From Rhizobium jaguaris (GTDB lineage Bacteria; Pseudomonadota; Alphaproteobacteria; Rhizobiales; Rhizobiaceae): a DNA stretch of 64,000 nucleotides. Below the pieces are notes generated by a model that was not told the origin of the DNA, ran no database searches, and worked only from the letters and a program-made list of their open reading frames with translations. The DNA is taken from the NCBI RefSeq assembly GCF_003627755.1, contig NZ_CP032694.1, positions 4,150,501 through 4,214,500 on the forward strand, read 5' to 3'. Position 1 is the first letter of the stretch, and each line of letters starts with the position of its first letter. Both the position numbers and the translations under genes were made by a program. Shown here piece by piece: positions 44,910-54,402 of this stretch.

Positions 44910-46193
44910 CTAGACCCTTACGCCGATAAAATGCGCAGCCTGGGCGCCGGCTTCGTACCACATTTCCTTCAGCGCACGAAAGCTGGCCTCGCGAGGATCG
45001 GTCAGCGGCAGCGGCAAGTCGGCTTCGGAGAGCCGGCCGAGAATATGGTCCGACAATATCTTCCCGAACACCGTCCCCGGCGCGATGCCGCGTCCGTTAT
45101 AGCCGGAAAAGCCAACGACATTCGGCGCGAACCTGTGGAAGCGCGGCAGGGCATTGTCGGTCATGCCGATTTTGCCGTACCACTCACTTTCAAAGGCGAT
45201 GTCTCCGAGCTGCGGAAACAGCTTTTTCAGCGAACGCCGCGCCCAGCTCTTGTGGATGGTGAGCCCGGTATTGCGTAACGCCCCGACGCTGCCGAAGACA
45301 AGGCGGCCGGCCTGATCCATGCGGAAGGACGACAGGATCTCCTTCGTATCCCATGCACCCTCGCGGCCGGGCAGGATCGACTTGCGCAGGTTGTCGCCAA
45401 GCGGCACTGTGGCAAAATTGAAATAGGGCAGATGCACCTGCTCATTGCGCACCTGCTCCCAGGGACCGGTGCTGTAGGCATCCGTCGCGACGACGATCCA
45501 ATCCGCACTGACGCTGCCGCCGGCCGTCCTGACGATCCATCGCCCGGTATTTTTCTCAGCTGCCGTCACGCGACTTCCGGTATGGATTACAACGCCGGCC
45601 TTGGCCGCCGCATGCGCCAGACCGCGGACATAAGCCAGCGGCTGCAGCGTGCCGGCGCGCATATCAAGCAGCGCCCCCGCATAAGCAGAACTTCCCACCC
45701 GCCGCGCCGTTTCGGTGGTGTCGAGCACGGTGACCGGGGCGCCGCGTTTGCCCCATTGACGGGCGCGCTCCTCGATCTCCTTCAGCCCCTCGGACCCGAC
45801 GGCGCAGTGAAGCGTGCCGTTGCGCTCGAGCTCGCAGGCGATGCCGTGCTTCTCGATCAGCGCCATGACCAGCTTCGGCGCATTGCCCAAGAGGTCCAGC
45901 AGCCGTTCGCCATGGACCGGACCAAGCACGCCGGGCAGGTCGTCGGGCATGACCCACATACCGGCATTGATCAGGCCGACATTTCGTCCCGCGCCGCCAA
46001 AGCCGATTTCATTGGCTTCCAGCAGCACGACCCTGGTTCCGGATTCGGCCAGATGCAGCGCCGAGGACAGCCCGGTATAGCCGCCGCCGACCACCACCAC
46101 ATCAGCGGACACATCACCGACAAGCGGCTCCGTCGCAGGCGGCGCCGGTGCGGTTTTCTCCCAGAGTCCGTGAGAGCGAGGGTCATTCAGCAT
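44910..46193 (-). CDS. amaA: FAD-dependent L-pipecolate oxidase-like protein
   Basis: The 427-residue DAO-family flavoprotein begins with an ADP-binding motif (VVVVGGGYTGLSSALHLAESG) after a short N-terminal segment (DPRSHGLWEKTAPAPP) and ends with NVVGFSGYNGRGIAPGTVFG, the typical FAD-contact region. The family contains AmaA, which oxidises L-pipecolate to delta1-piperideine-6-carboxylate. Similar proteins act on other amino acids or polyamines, so the symbol rests on the amaB and dpkA neighbours. It is the first gene of the operon. Confidence 0.75.
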   Translation of the reverse strand: MLNDPRSHGLWEKTAPAPPATEPLVGDVSADVVVVGGGYTGLSSALHLAESGTRVVLLEANEIGFGGAGRNVGLINAGMWVMPDDLPGVLGPVHGERLLDLLGNAPKLVMALIEKHGIACELERNGTLHCAVGSEGLKEIEERARQWGKRGAPVTVLDTTETARRVGSSAYAGALLDMRAGTLQPLAYVRGLAHAAAKAGVVIHTGSRVTAAEKNTGRWIVRTAGGSVSADWIVVATDAYSTGPWEQVRNEQVHLPYFNFATVPLGDNLRKSILPGREGAWDTKEILSSFRMDQAGRLVFGSVGALRNTGLTIHKSWARRSLKKLFPQLGDIAFESEWYGKIGMTDNALPRFHRFAPNVVGFSGYNGRGIAPGTVFGKILSDHILGRLSEADLPLPLTDPREASFRALKEMWYEAGAQAAHFIGVRV

Positions 46194-46371
46194 AGGGTCG
46201 ATCCAATTGCGTAAAAGAATCCGGTCAATCTAGCGCCACCTTTCAACTTGCGGAAGCGGGCAGAGCGACATCCAGTGGACAGAGAAAAACTTGCATGCCC
46301 ACGTCGGTTTCGACCATTATAGAGCGAAGCGCCGGCCGCCATCGCGGCCGCGACAGAGTCAGGACAGTCTC

Positions 46372-46608
46372 ATGAAGCCCATTTTCGTTCAGCTCCAATG
46401 TGCTCCCGGCAAGACCTATGAGGTCGCCGACGCCATCTACCAGACGGAGCTGGTCTCGGAACTCTATTCCACCAGCGGCGATTACGACCTGCTGCTGAAA
46501 GTCTACATCAAGGACGAACAGGATATCGGCAAGTTCATCAACGACAATATCGCCAATATCCCCGGCATCGTCCGCTCGTTGACGACATTGACGTTCCGGG
46601 CGTTTTGA
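46372..46608 (+). CDS. Stand-alone Lrp/AsnC ligand-binding domain (RAM) protein
   Basis: The 78-residue protein MKPIFVQLQCAPGKTYEVAD, with TSGDYDLLLKVYIKDEQDIG and IPGIVRSLTTLTFRAF, is a bare RAM domain as found in Lrp C-termini, without the DNA-binding helix-turn-helix. Such proteins bind amino acids or pair with full-length Lrp regulators. It is divergent from the lysine/pipecolate operon and could sense its substrates; this is inference. AGGA precedes the ATG. Confidence 0.85.
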   Translation: MKPIFVQLQCAPGKTYEVADAIYQTELVSELYSTSGDYDLLLKVYIKDEQDIGKFINDNIANIPGIVRSLTTLTFRAF

Positions 46609-46658
46609 GAGGTCTGATTGATGGATAGGCATCGGCTTTGATGCCGCGCTTTCCGACA

Positions 46659-46800
46659 TGGCCCCTCACCCCAACCCTCTCCCCGCTCATGCGGAGAGAG
46701 GGCGCTGACTGAGTTTTCTGATGGGGCCACGATGGGGCGGCGAACGCCGGAATAGTCCCCTCTCCCCGCCTGCGGGGAGAGGGCTAGGGTGAGGGGCTAA
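46659..46800. repeat. REP-like palindromic element (copy 2, paired units)
   Basis: A unit starting GCCCCTCACCCCAACCCTCT and an inverted unit ending GCTAGGGTGAGGGGC, each with its own CCCCGC...GCGGGG hairpin, flank a 50-base core. It has the same family motifs as 42119-42196. Confidence 0.82.
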
Positions 46801-47021
46801 GCACAAACCCGAGGCGTCAAAATACTCGCCTGCCATGCCCAGCCTTCCCTAACGGAACGCTCGGATATTAACCCTCTTGCATGAAACCGCTTGGCCTTTC
46901 GCCCGCAATTAAGCTCATTTTAACCGGCAAAATGGTCAGGTTTGTGCGCTGATCAACGGACGGCGCTTTCGCGCGCCTGATCGCTGCGGCGTTGCGCGGC
47001 CCAAAGATCGAGGGCGGATCG

Positions 47022-48224
47022 ATGACATCGGCTATTTCGGATATTCAGGCACAGAACCCGGCGGGACCGCTGATCGTTCATGTCGTGCGCCAGTTCCTGC
47101 CCAACAAGGGCGGTCTGGAGGATGTGGTTGCCAATCTCTGTCGGCAGTTGATTGGCCGCGGCTATCGTGTCCGCGTCGTCACCTGCAACAGCCTGTTCTC
47201 CGATCCCACTCGCGAACTTGCGCCGACCGAAACGATCGACGACATCGAAATCGTTCGCGTCCCCTGGTCCGGCTCCAGCCGCTATCCATTGGCGCCGCAG
47301 GTATTCAAGCACATCGCCGACGCCGACCTCATCCATGTCCATGCCGTCGACTTCTTCTTCGACGCGCTCGCCTGGGGTAAACTGTTTCACGGCCGTCCGA
47401 TGGTCGCCACCACCCATGGCGGCTTCTTCCACACGCCGAAATATGCCGCAATCAAAAAGGTCTGGTTCAAGACGGCAACACGCCTTTCCGCCCTCGCCTA
47501 CGCTGAACTGATCTGCTGCAGCCAGTCGGACGAACGATTGTTTTCCGGCATCGCCGCCCGCCGCACCCGCCTGATCGAGAACGGCGCTGATGTCGGCAAA
47601 TTCGCCAATTGCGCCGCGCTCGAGGCTCGCCGCCGCATCGTCACCATCAGCCGCTTCTCCGTCAATAAGCGGCTCGACCGCATGCTTGATGTCATGAAGG
47701 TGCTCGCCGCCCGCGATCCGGATTGGCATCTCGATATTATCGGCGCTGTGTCCGACCTCGACCAACAGACGCTAGAGAGAGAGGTCGCCGCCCGCGATCT
47801 TGGCCGCCATGTGTCGCTGCATGTGTCGATCGACAATTGCGCCATCCGCAACGTCATCGCCCGCGCCTCGCTTTTCGCCTCGGCCTCCGAATATGAAGGT
47901 TTCGGACTGGTGGCGATCGAAGCGATGAGCGCCGGCCTCCTGCCGGTACTGCACACGAACGACGCCTATAAAGCGCTCGCCGAGACTCATCCGACGCTGA
48001 TGCTTGCCGACTTTTCCAATCCGGAAGCCGCCGCCAACGCACTGACCGCGGCTTTCCTACGCCTGGAGGCCAAGGGCCTCACCCTAAGGGAAGAGCTCAT
48101 TCACGATGCGCGCGCCTATGCGTGGGATGAGGTCGCGCAGCGTTATATCGACGTCTATGCCGAAGCCATGACGCCGAGAGGTAAACGGCATCAACCCCTG
48201 CCCCAACGCGGCCAGGTGGCATAA
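47022..48224 (+). CDS. Glycosyltransferase family 4
   Basis: The 400-residue GT4 enzyme has the N-terminal GGLEDVVANLCRQL motif, HVHAVDFFFDALAWG, the middle VTISRFSVNKRLDRML segment and the C-terminal FASASEYEGFGLVAIEAMSAGLLPV nucleotide-sugar motif. It transfers a sugar from an NDP donor, probably onto a surface polysaccharide or lipid acceptor, given the flippase and GT2 neighbours. GAGGG precedes the ATG at 47022. Its 3' end overlaps the convergent GT2 gene by 34 bases. Confidence 0.9.
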   Translation: MTSAISDIQAQNPAGPLIVHVVRQFLPNKGGLEDVVANLCRQLIGRGYRVRVVTCNSLFSDPTRELAPTETIDDIEIVRVPWSGSSRYPLAPQVFKHIADADLIHVHAVDFFFDALAWGKLFHGRPMVATTHGGFFHTPKYAAIKKVWFKTATRLSALAYAELICCSQSDERLFSGIAARRTRLIENGADVGKFANCAALEARRRIVTISRFSVNKRLDRMLDVMKVLAARDPDWHLDIIGAVSDLDQQTLEREVAARDLGRHVSLHVSIDNCAIRNVIARASLFASASEYEGFGLVAIEAMSAGLLPVLHTNDAYKALAETHPTLMLADFSNPEAAANALTAAFLRLEAKGLTLREELIHDARAYAWDEVAQRYIDVYAEAMTPRGKRHQPLPQRGQVA

Positions 48225-49063
48225 CCTTCCAGAATGCCCACGAGCCAGGCGCGCTTGTAGCGCGCCGTATCGCCCTTGCGCCGCACCACCGCCGCCAGCC
48301 AACTGGCGACAGGCCTGCTCAGGCGGTAGCCGACATAGGCGAGCGGAAAGCGCTGCTTACGCATCAGCGCGCCGAAGCCGCGACCATATTTGCGCGCCCG
48401 TTCGATCTGCCGCGGGCCGTATTCGCTGGTGACCTGGTCGTGATGGACGATCAATTCCGGAAAGAACATCAGCCGCTTGCCCGCAGTGAGGGCACGCAGC
48501 AGGAAATCCGCCTCCTCACCGCTTTGGAACGGCGAGTCCGAGCCGACCCCAAGATTCTCGTCGAAGCCGCCAATGCCAGACAACGCCGCGCGACGGACGA
48601 AAATACTGTTGGAGTTGCCGCACTTCAGATAGTTCCAGCGTGTCACCGCCAGCGGCGCCTCACCCGTCGGGCTGACGGAGGTCACGCCGCCGGCATCCAG
48701 CGTGCGGCCGGTGACTATCGCAAGCTCCGGATGATCGGCAAACAGCCGCTCCGCCGTCTCCAGCGTATCGGGTTCATACCAGCAGTCATCATCGGGAAAG
48801 CAGACATAATCGCCGATCGCCGCGGCCATTCCATTGTTACGTGCCCGTGAAAGACCCTTGGCCGAGCGGATATGGCGGATCACGAAGAAGGGCGAAAAGC
48901 TTCCGATCAATTCCAACAGTCGATCGTCCGGATTCTGGTCGACGAGGATCACCTCGAAATCCCTGTGACGCTGATTCATCAGCGACAGAAACAGCCGTTC
49001 CAATTGATCGAAGCGGTCGATCGTACAGACGACGAGGCTGAACAAAGAAGACCCTCCGAACAA
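48191..49063 (-). CDS. Glycosyltransferase family 2
   Basis: The 290-residue GT2 enzyme begins FSLVVCTIDRFDQLERLFLS, with the donor-binding DQNPDDR, the DxD-type motif CFPDDDCWYEPDTL, and EEADFLLRALTAGKRLMFFPE with HHDQVTSEYGPRQIERARKYG. It probably adds a sugar to the same polysaccharide as the GT4 enzyme, from which it is transcribed convergently. It begins about 170 bases from the divergent flippase. Confidence 0.9.
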   Translation of the reverse strand: MFGGSSLFSLVVCTIDRFDQLERLFLSLMNQRHRDFEVILVDQNPDDRLLELIGSFSPFFVIRHIRSAKGLSRARNNGMAAAIGDYVCFPDDDCWYEPDTLETAERLFADHPELAIVTGRTLDAGGVTSVSPTGEAPLAVTRWNYLKCGNSNSIFVRRAALSGIGGFDENLGVGSDSPFQSGEEADFLLRALTAGKRLMFFPELIVHHDQVTSEYGPRQIERARKYGRGFGALMRKQRFPLAYVGYRLSRPVASWLAAVVRRKGDTARYKRAWLVGILEGYATWPRWGRG

Positions 49064-49234
49064 ACGGCAAGACAGCCAACATCAGAAGGATTGAATATTA
49101 GCTGAAGTAAAAACGAAATTTACATTAGGAATAAGCGGTAAATATTAAGGCATATGAAATAGAGCACGCGCTATCTCCATGATGAGCCGGATATTTGCGG
49201 CCACTTTCTACGACCTGGGGAAACGGTAGTCTTC

Positions 49235-50749
49235 ATGACGAAGAGCATCATGGCCAATTCGGCGTTGAACGCAGTGGCGGGATTGACTCTGTTGGCGACC
49301 GGCTTTGCCTGTTCGATCATCGCCGCCCGCCTGCTCGGGCCGGAGGCCAACGGCATCATCGCCTTCTCATTCTGGCTGACGACGACGGGAGCACTCGTCG
49401 CCGAACTCGGCACCGGGGTGACGCTGCTGCGCATCCTGCCGCAGTTGAAGGTGCAGGGCTACTCGACGGAGGAACGGCGCGGCTTCGCCGCCTATATGCT
49501 GCATCCGACCATCGTGTCGACGCTGATCCTGCTTGCCGGCTATACCGCCTATTACTGGGAGGCGGAGCGGATGCATTGGGCCAAGGACTCGTCGTCCATC
49601 ATCGTCATCACCGGCGCGTTTTTCGTCCTTCAGTCGCTCGGCGCCTATAGCAAGAACTATCTGATCGGCGAACAGCAGCTCGGCGCTTTCCTCCGCCTAA
49701 CCTTGACGAGCTCGGCGCTGCAGCTCGTCACCGTGCTCCTCGGCGCCATCTTCTTCGGCGTCAGCGGCGCACTTGCCGGCTATGCCATCGGCCAGCTCCC
49801 GATGTTCGTCTCGAGCCTGAGGATCGCGGTCGCTCGGCGAAACAGTTGCGGCATCGGCCTTGGCTATCTCGTCAGTTCCTCACTTATCCTCTCGGCCGAA
49901 TTCATCAACAGTTCGATCTTCCTGAACCGCATCGAGCTGGTCTTCCTGCAGCACTACTGGGGCATCGAAGCAGTCGGCTTCTATGCCGTCGGCCTGTCGC
50001 TTGCCAACCTCGCGCTGCAGCTTCCAGTGCAGTTGAGCGGCAGCCTGCTGCCCTATTATTCCGAGCAGATGCATTCGCAGGCATCGGGCAAACTCCCGGT
50101 CCACCTCTTCGAAGGCGTCGTGCGCAGCATTTCCTATATCACCCTGCCGATGAGCTTCGGCCTTGCGGCCATCGCCCCCGAGCTGGTGGTGACGATTTTC
50201 GGTAAGCCCTTTGGCCCCAGCGGCGGCATGGTGGCGCTGCTGTCGCTGACGGCGGCTCCTTACGTCTTCATGCAGATCTGCACGCAATATCTCTATTCCA
50301 TCGATCGCATGCGCGAGCGCACCATCATCGGCGGCGTCGCCAGTGCCATCATGGTCGTGGGTTGCCTGATCGCGGTGCCCTCTTATGGCGGCGAGGGTGC
50401 CGCCCTAGTGCGGCTGCTCGCCTTCACCGTCATGTGCGTGCTGATGGTGCGCCGCATGGAATTCGAAGGCTCGATGCGCAGCATGTTCGTCAACCTTGCC
50501 AAAGTGACCGCTGCGGGCATATTTTGTGCCGCCGCAGCTTATGGTTTTATTCACCTCCTGCCTGGTATTCCTGGCCTCGCCAGCGCCGTTATTGCCGGCG
50601 TTCTGGTCTATGGGTTGGCGCTCCGGCTGCTGAATGCGGTACCGCCGGAGGATATCGCCGTCCTGCAACAAATTGCTGCACGCCTGCCCGGGCGCGCCCA
50701 TCCAATTGCCTTTCACGCGCTGGCATGGCTGGCGCCGCGCCGAATTTGA
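49235..50749 (+). CDS. Wzx-like polysaccharide flippase
   Basis: The 504-residue protein has about 14 membrane helices and the Polysacc_synt / MVF pattern: SIIAARLLGPEANGIIAFSF (the RxLGP motif), GYAIGQLPMFVSSLRIA and YYSEQMHSQASGKL in the central loop. Wzx proteins flip undecaprenyl-linked oligosaccharides across the inner membrane. It is followed ten bases later by the double hydrolase gene, suggesting one unit, and is flanked by glycosyltransferases. Confidence 0.88.
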   Translation: MTKSIMANSALNAVAGLTLLATGFACSIIAARLLGPEANGIIAFSFWLTTTGALVAELGTGVTLLRILPQLKVQGYSTEERRGFAAYMLHPTIVSTLILLAGYTAYYWEAERMHWAKDSSSIIVITGAFFVLQSLGAYSKNYLIGEQQLGAFLRLTLTSSALQLVTVLLGAIFFGVSGALAGYAIGQLPMFVSSLRIAVARRNSCGIGLGYLVSSSLILSAEFINSSIFLNRIELVFLQHYWGIEAVGFYAVGLSLANLALQLPVQLSGSLLPYYSEQMHSQASGKLPVHLFEGVVRSISYITLPMSFGLAAIAPELVVTIFGKPFGPSGGMVALLSLTAAPYVFMQICTQYLYSIDRMRERTIIGGVASAIMVVGCLIAVPSYGGEGAALVRLLAFTVMCVLMVRRMEFEGSMRSMFVNLAKVTAAGIFCAAAAYGFIHLLPGIPGLASAVIAGVLVYGLALRLLNAVPPEDIAVLQQIAARLPGRAHPIAFHALAWLAPRRI

Positions 50750-50759
50750 GGAGAATGCC

Positions 50760-52547
50760 ATGGCTGCGTTGGGAGCCGCCGAAAACCAGGGCCCGCTTAA
50801 GGATGTCACCCCCTCCGCCACGCCGGTGACCTTCTCCGGAACTGTCGGTCTGTTCATGCCATCAGCCACGCCGTCGAGCCAGACGGCGGTATTGTTCCTC
50901 AGCCCCTGGGGTTTCGAGGAAATGTGCGCCCGCAAATTCTGGCGCATCCTTGCTGAGGATTTTGCCAAGGCGGGCATCGCCAGCCTGCGCTTCGATTATG
51001 CCGGCACAGGCGATGCGCTCGACGTTGAGGATCCAGGCGAAGGGCTGGCGCTCTGGGAAGGTACGGCACTCGATGCCGCCGCCATGCTGCGGTCGCTCTC
51101 CGGATGCGAGCGGCTTATCCTGGTGAGCCAGGGACTCGGAAGCGTCGTGGCCCTTGATATTGCCGCGCACCTCTCCGTCGTCGACGGTATCGCGTTGCTG
51201 GCCCCGACCATCTCCGGCCGCGCCTATCTGCGTGAATTGACCGTCTGGTCGAAGATGATCGACGAGGGCATGGGGCTCACCGAAGCGCAGCGCCGGACTG
51301 AGGGTGTCACTATCGCGAGTCTACGCATGCCGGACACCATTGCGGCTGCGGTCAAAAAACTCAACCTGATGACGCTTGCCCATGTTAACGCGCCGGACTG
51401 CCTTGTCCTGACGCGACCCGGCCGCCCTAGTGATGCCGATTTCGCTGCCCATCTCGAAACCCTCGGCCCGCGCGTCGAACGTGCGGCTTACGATGGCTAT
51501 GACGAGCTGGTATCGAACCCGACCATCGCCACCATGCCGCTAGAGGCTGGCCGGAAAATTCTGGATTGGGTTCAGTCGATCGCGACGGAGCCCGCGACGG
51601 CACCGCGCAAGATCCTCCGCGCGCCCCGCGCCGAAGCGCTTGATGGCGACGGTTTTCGCGAAACGCCGCTGCGTTTCGGTGAAGGTGGTCGCCTCTTCGG
51701 CATTCTCTGCGAGCCCTCGGGCGCCCGTATGGGCGCGACGGCACTGCTCTTGACCACGGCCTATGACCGCCATGCCGGCTGGGGCCGGATGTCGGTGACC
51801 ATGGCGCGGGCACTCGCCTGCGACGGCATTCCCTCGCTGCGTTTCGATACCGCCAACGTGGCCGACAGCCCGCCGCTTCCGGACGCACGGGAGCAGGTAC
51901 TTTATTCCCGCGATCAGCATCAGGATGTCAGCGCCGCACTCGACTTCCTGGAAACCCAGAAGCTTCTGCCGGCCTTTGCCGTCGGCCGCTGCAGCGGTGG
52001 TTATCTCGCCTTTCAGAGCGCTATCCGTGACAGCAGGTGCAGCGGCCTGATCACCGTCAATCCCTATGCGTTCTTCTGGGACGAAACCCAGTCGGTCGAC
52101 GAAGCCCTGCGCTTTGTGCCGCGATCGCTCGAGACCTATGGCCAGAAACTCCTCCAGTTTGAGACGCTGAAGCGGCTCTATGGCGGCCAGATCGACGCCA
52201 AGAGCGCGGCGCGTAACATCGTCGTGGCGCTCGCGCGGCGCGCCGTACGGCTTGGCCGCCCTCTGCTCGGCGTTCTCCCCTTCTTCGCCGGTGAGCACGA
52301 AACGGTCATCAACGGCTTCCGAGCGCTCGCCAAACGCCGGGTCGATATTTCGTTGATCTACAGTGCTCACGACATCGGTCTGGATCACTTTCGCGAACAT
52401 TTCGGCGAGGACGCCGCCGGCCTGAAGAATTTCCCCGACATCCGCCTCACCATCATCCCTGACGCCGACCACAATCTAACGCCACCCTATGCGCGGAAAG
52501 TGTATTTGCGGGAGGTAAGAGAGATGGCATTGAGATTGGGAGAATAA
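50760..52547 (+). CDS. Double alpha/beta-hydrolase protein with altered nucleophiles
   Basis: The 595-residue protein contains two alpha/beta-hydrolase domains (about 40-280 and 300-595). Each has a strand-and-elbow pattern of exosortase-associated or acyltransferase-like hydrolases: first FLSPWGFEEMCARKFWRILA and LVSQGLGSVVALDIAAH, then LLLTTAYDRHAGWGRMSVTMA and AVGRCSGGYLAFQSAIRDS. The elbows are not GxSxG: domain 1 has SQGLG (Gly125 in the serine position) and domain 2 has GRCSG (Cys411). The C-terminal histidine is visible in PDADHNLTPPYA. GAGGAGA precedes the ATG; the gene follows the flippase by ten bases. A role in modifying or releasing polysaccharide is possible. Confidence 0.8.
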   Translation: MAALGAAENQGPLKDVTPSATPVTFSGTVGLFMPSATPSSQTAVLFLSPWGFEEMCARKFWRILAEDFAKAGIASLRFDYAGTGDALDVEDPGEGLALWEGTALDAAAMLRSLSGCERLILVSQGLGSVVALDIAAHLSVVDGIALLAPTISGRAYLRELTVWSKMIDEGMGLTEAQRRTEGVTIASLRMPDTIAAAVKKLNLMTLAHVNAPDCLVLTRPGRPSDADFAAHLETLGPRVERAAYDGYDELVSNPTIATMPLEAGRKILDWVQSIATEPATAPRKILRAPRAEALDGDGFRETPLRFGEGGRLFGILCEPSGARMGATALLLTTAYDRHAGWGRMSVTMARALACDGIPSLRFDTANVADSPPLPDAREQVLYSRDQHQDVSAALDFLETQKLLPAFAVGRCSGGYLAFQSAIRDSRCSGLITVNPYAFFWDETQSVDEALRFVPRSLETYGQKLLQFETLKRLYGGQIDAKSAARNIVVALARRAVRLGRPLLGVLPFFAGEHETVINGFRALAKRRVDISLIYSAHDIGLDHFREHFGEDAAGLKNFPDIRLTIIPDADHNLTPPYARKVYLREVREMALRLGE

Positions 52548-53072
52548 AGGGCTCGCCCTTTGCGGGTGAGATGTCGGATATTGTCACGTGCCATCGAGAA
52601 TTGGTTGTCGCGAGCGACAGAACCGCGCATTCCATCCGTAGTTTGGCAAGTTTTCATCGCAGCCGCCGAATAGAGCATCGCCGCACCGTCGGTGGATGTC
52701 TTCACGCGTCTTGTTTGTTCCTGGCTTGTAAGCCGAACACAAAATCGTGACCAGTAATGGACGCATCGGGCTGAACTTCAGTTCAAACATGAAGCAGCAC
52801 AATAACTCCAAGACAATTCATCAGGCACAATGACAAATCCCTCAAAATCGAATGTATTCACTACCAGAATAATTCGACAAAGCGGCCAAGGCATTCAAAT
52901 TATATTAAAGTTTTAAGCGACTATTAACCATAAAAGTAAGCCTTACTTACATAGTACGAGGCCTTGGTGTAGATCACAACCAGAGCGTTATTGCACATTC
53001 ATTAGCCTGGTAAATTTTACAACCTAAATAAACAAAGACGCAATGTGATTGCGTTCATTGACGGATTTAGAA
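52548..53072. other. Long spacer with a 15-bp palindrome
   Basis: About 525 bases with no convincing gene. The right half is A/T-rich. A perfect palindrome AAGTAAG-C-CTTACTT lies at 52934-52948 and may be an operator of the downstream gene. Confidence 0.5.
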
Positions 53073-54226
53073 ATGACACCGCTTCATACAGATGATTTTC
53101 CTGATCGACGCTGCTCCGTTATCACCGATATAAATCAGATGGCTGAGTTGGAAAGCGAGTGGAACGCGCTGTGGCTTAAAGCCAAAGGTTCCTTTATCAA
53201 AGCTATTCGGTTTCATATCATAGCTGGAACGAAATTTCCCGCCCAGCCGGACGTTCGCTCTTCTGCGTCGTCATTCGCGAAATGGGCAAGCTGGTTCTTG
53301 TCTTTCCTTTGGTAAGATATCGCAACGGTCCATGCTCGATGGTTCGCCCTCTCGGGCCAGATGCCGCGCAAACCACCGATGTACTGGTTGATCCACAGTC
53401 GGACTACCGACGGAACATCAGCTTGGCATGGCGGACGATCGAACGATCGTCCAAGGTCGACATCATCCGCATGCCATTCGTTAAGGTTGGATCAGCTCTT
53501 GATCAATTGATCAACAATAGGCGAAACCTTGCCAGCGAGGCCGGCATTGCGCCCTTTGCCGATTTGCGGGATCAGACGAGCTGGGACGCGTATGCCAAGA
53601 TAATTGGTGCGAACTCCCGCCAGCAGCTTAGCCGGAAGCGGAAAAGGCTTTCCGAACTCGGCAACTTCGAGTTTGTCGAAGTCGATCCGGTTATCGATCC
53701 AACCCATGCAATCGAACTCATGGAGTGGATGTTCGCTCAGAAGAAGATATGGTCAGAGCGGGTCGGCAAGCAGGGACCCTGGATAACCTCCAAAGACTAT
53801 CGAAACTTCATGGACAAGTGGATCACGGATCCCAACAATATCCAGAGGATGCGCATCTATGCCATCTTGATCGACAAAGCCCCGATCGCCATGAAACTGG
53901 CAGCTTATGGCCTATCCCATATGGATCTGATTATCGCCGCGTTCCATTCGGATCCGCAATACGCGAAATATTCGCCGGGGTTTGTGCTGGACGAGTTCTG
54001 GATGAAGATAGTCTTTGAAAAGCGTCTGAACGTTGATTTTGGCGCAGGCAATGAGCCCTACAAATTGTTCTGGTCGAGAAACGTCAAAAATGATCTCGCA
54101 AGCTATCATATCCCGCGAACGTTAATCGGAAACACGGCCACGCGATTGTGGCGCCTGAAGCGCGGGACCATGGCGCACCTCACCGAGCGCCGGAAGCGGC
54201 AAACTGAACTGCTAAAAGCAGCTTAG
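53073..54226 (+). pseudogene. CelD/BcsL-like GNAT acetyltransferase, frameshifted
   Basis: The first 40 residues (MTPLHTDDFPDRRCS and MAELESEWNALWLKAKGSF) continue, after a shift in 53191-53199, as QSYSVSYHSWNEISRPAGRS, then SLFCVVIREMGKLVLVFPLV and the rest of an Acetyltransf_6 protein (RKRKRLSELGNFEFVEVDPV, KLAAYGLSHMDLIIAAFHSD). The family's usual FFQS motif is rebuilt if one base is restored in the CCTTTAT run, so a single -1 change breaks the gene. It could also be a sequencing error. The family acetylates surface polysaccharides, in keeping with the neighbouring polysaccharide genes. Confidence 0.82.
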
Positions 54227-54402
54227 CTGATAGGTTTGCTATCATATTCCAAGATATTTGGGCGAGTGCGTCCGCCCCTGCCCCTCCGGCGCCTAATCCA
54301 GCGGCCAAGTGCTGGTTTTGGCGTCCCGCCCACGAGGGTGAAATAGACTTCAGGCAACCCAAAACGCTCGCAATATCCGGCACTTGCTATATACTCGCGG
54401 CC

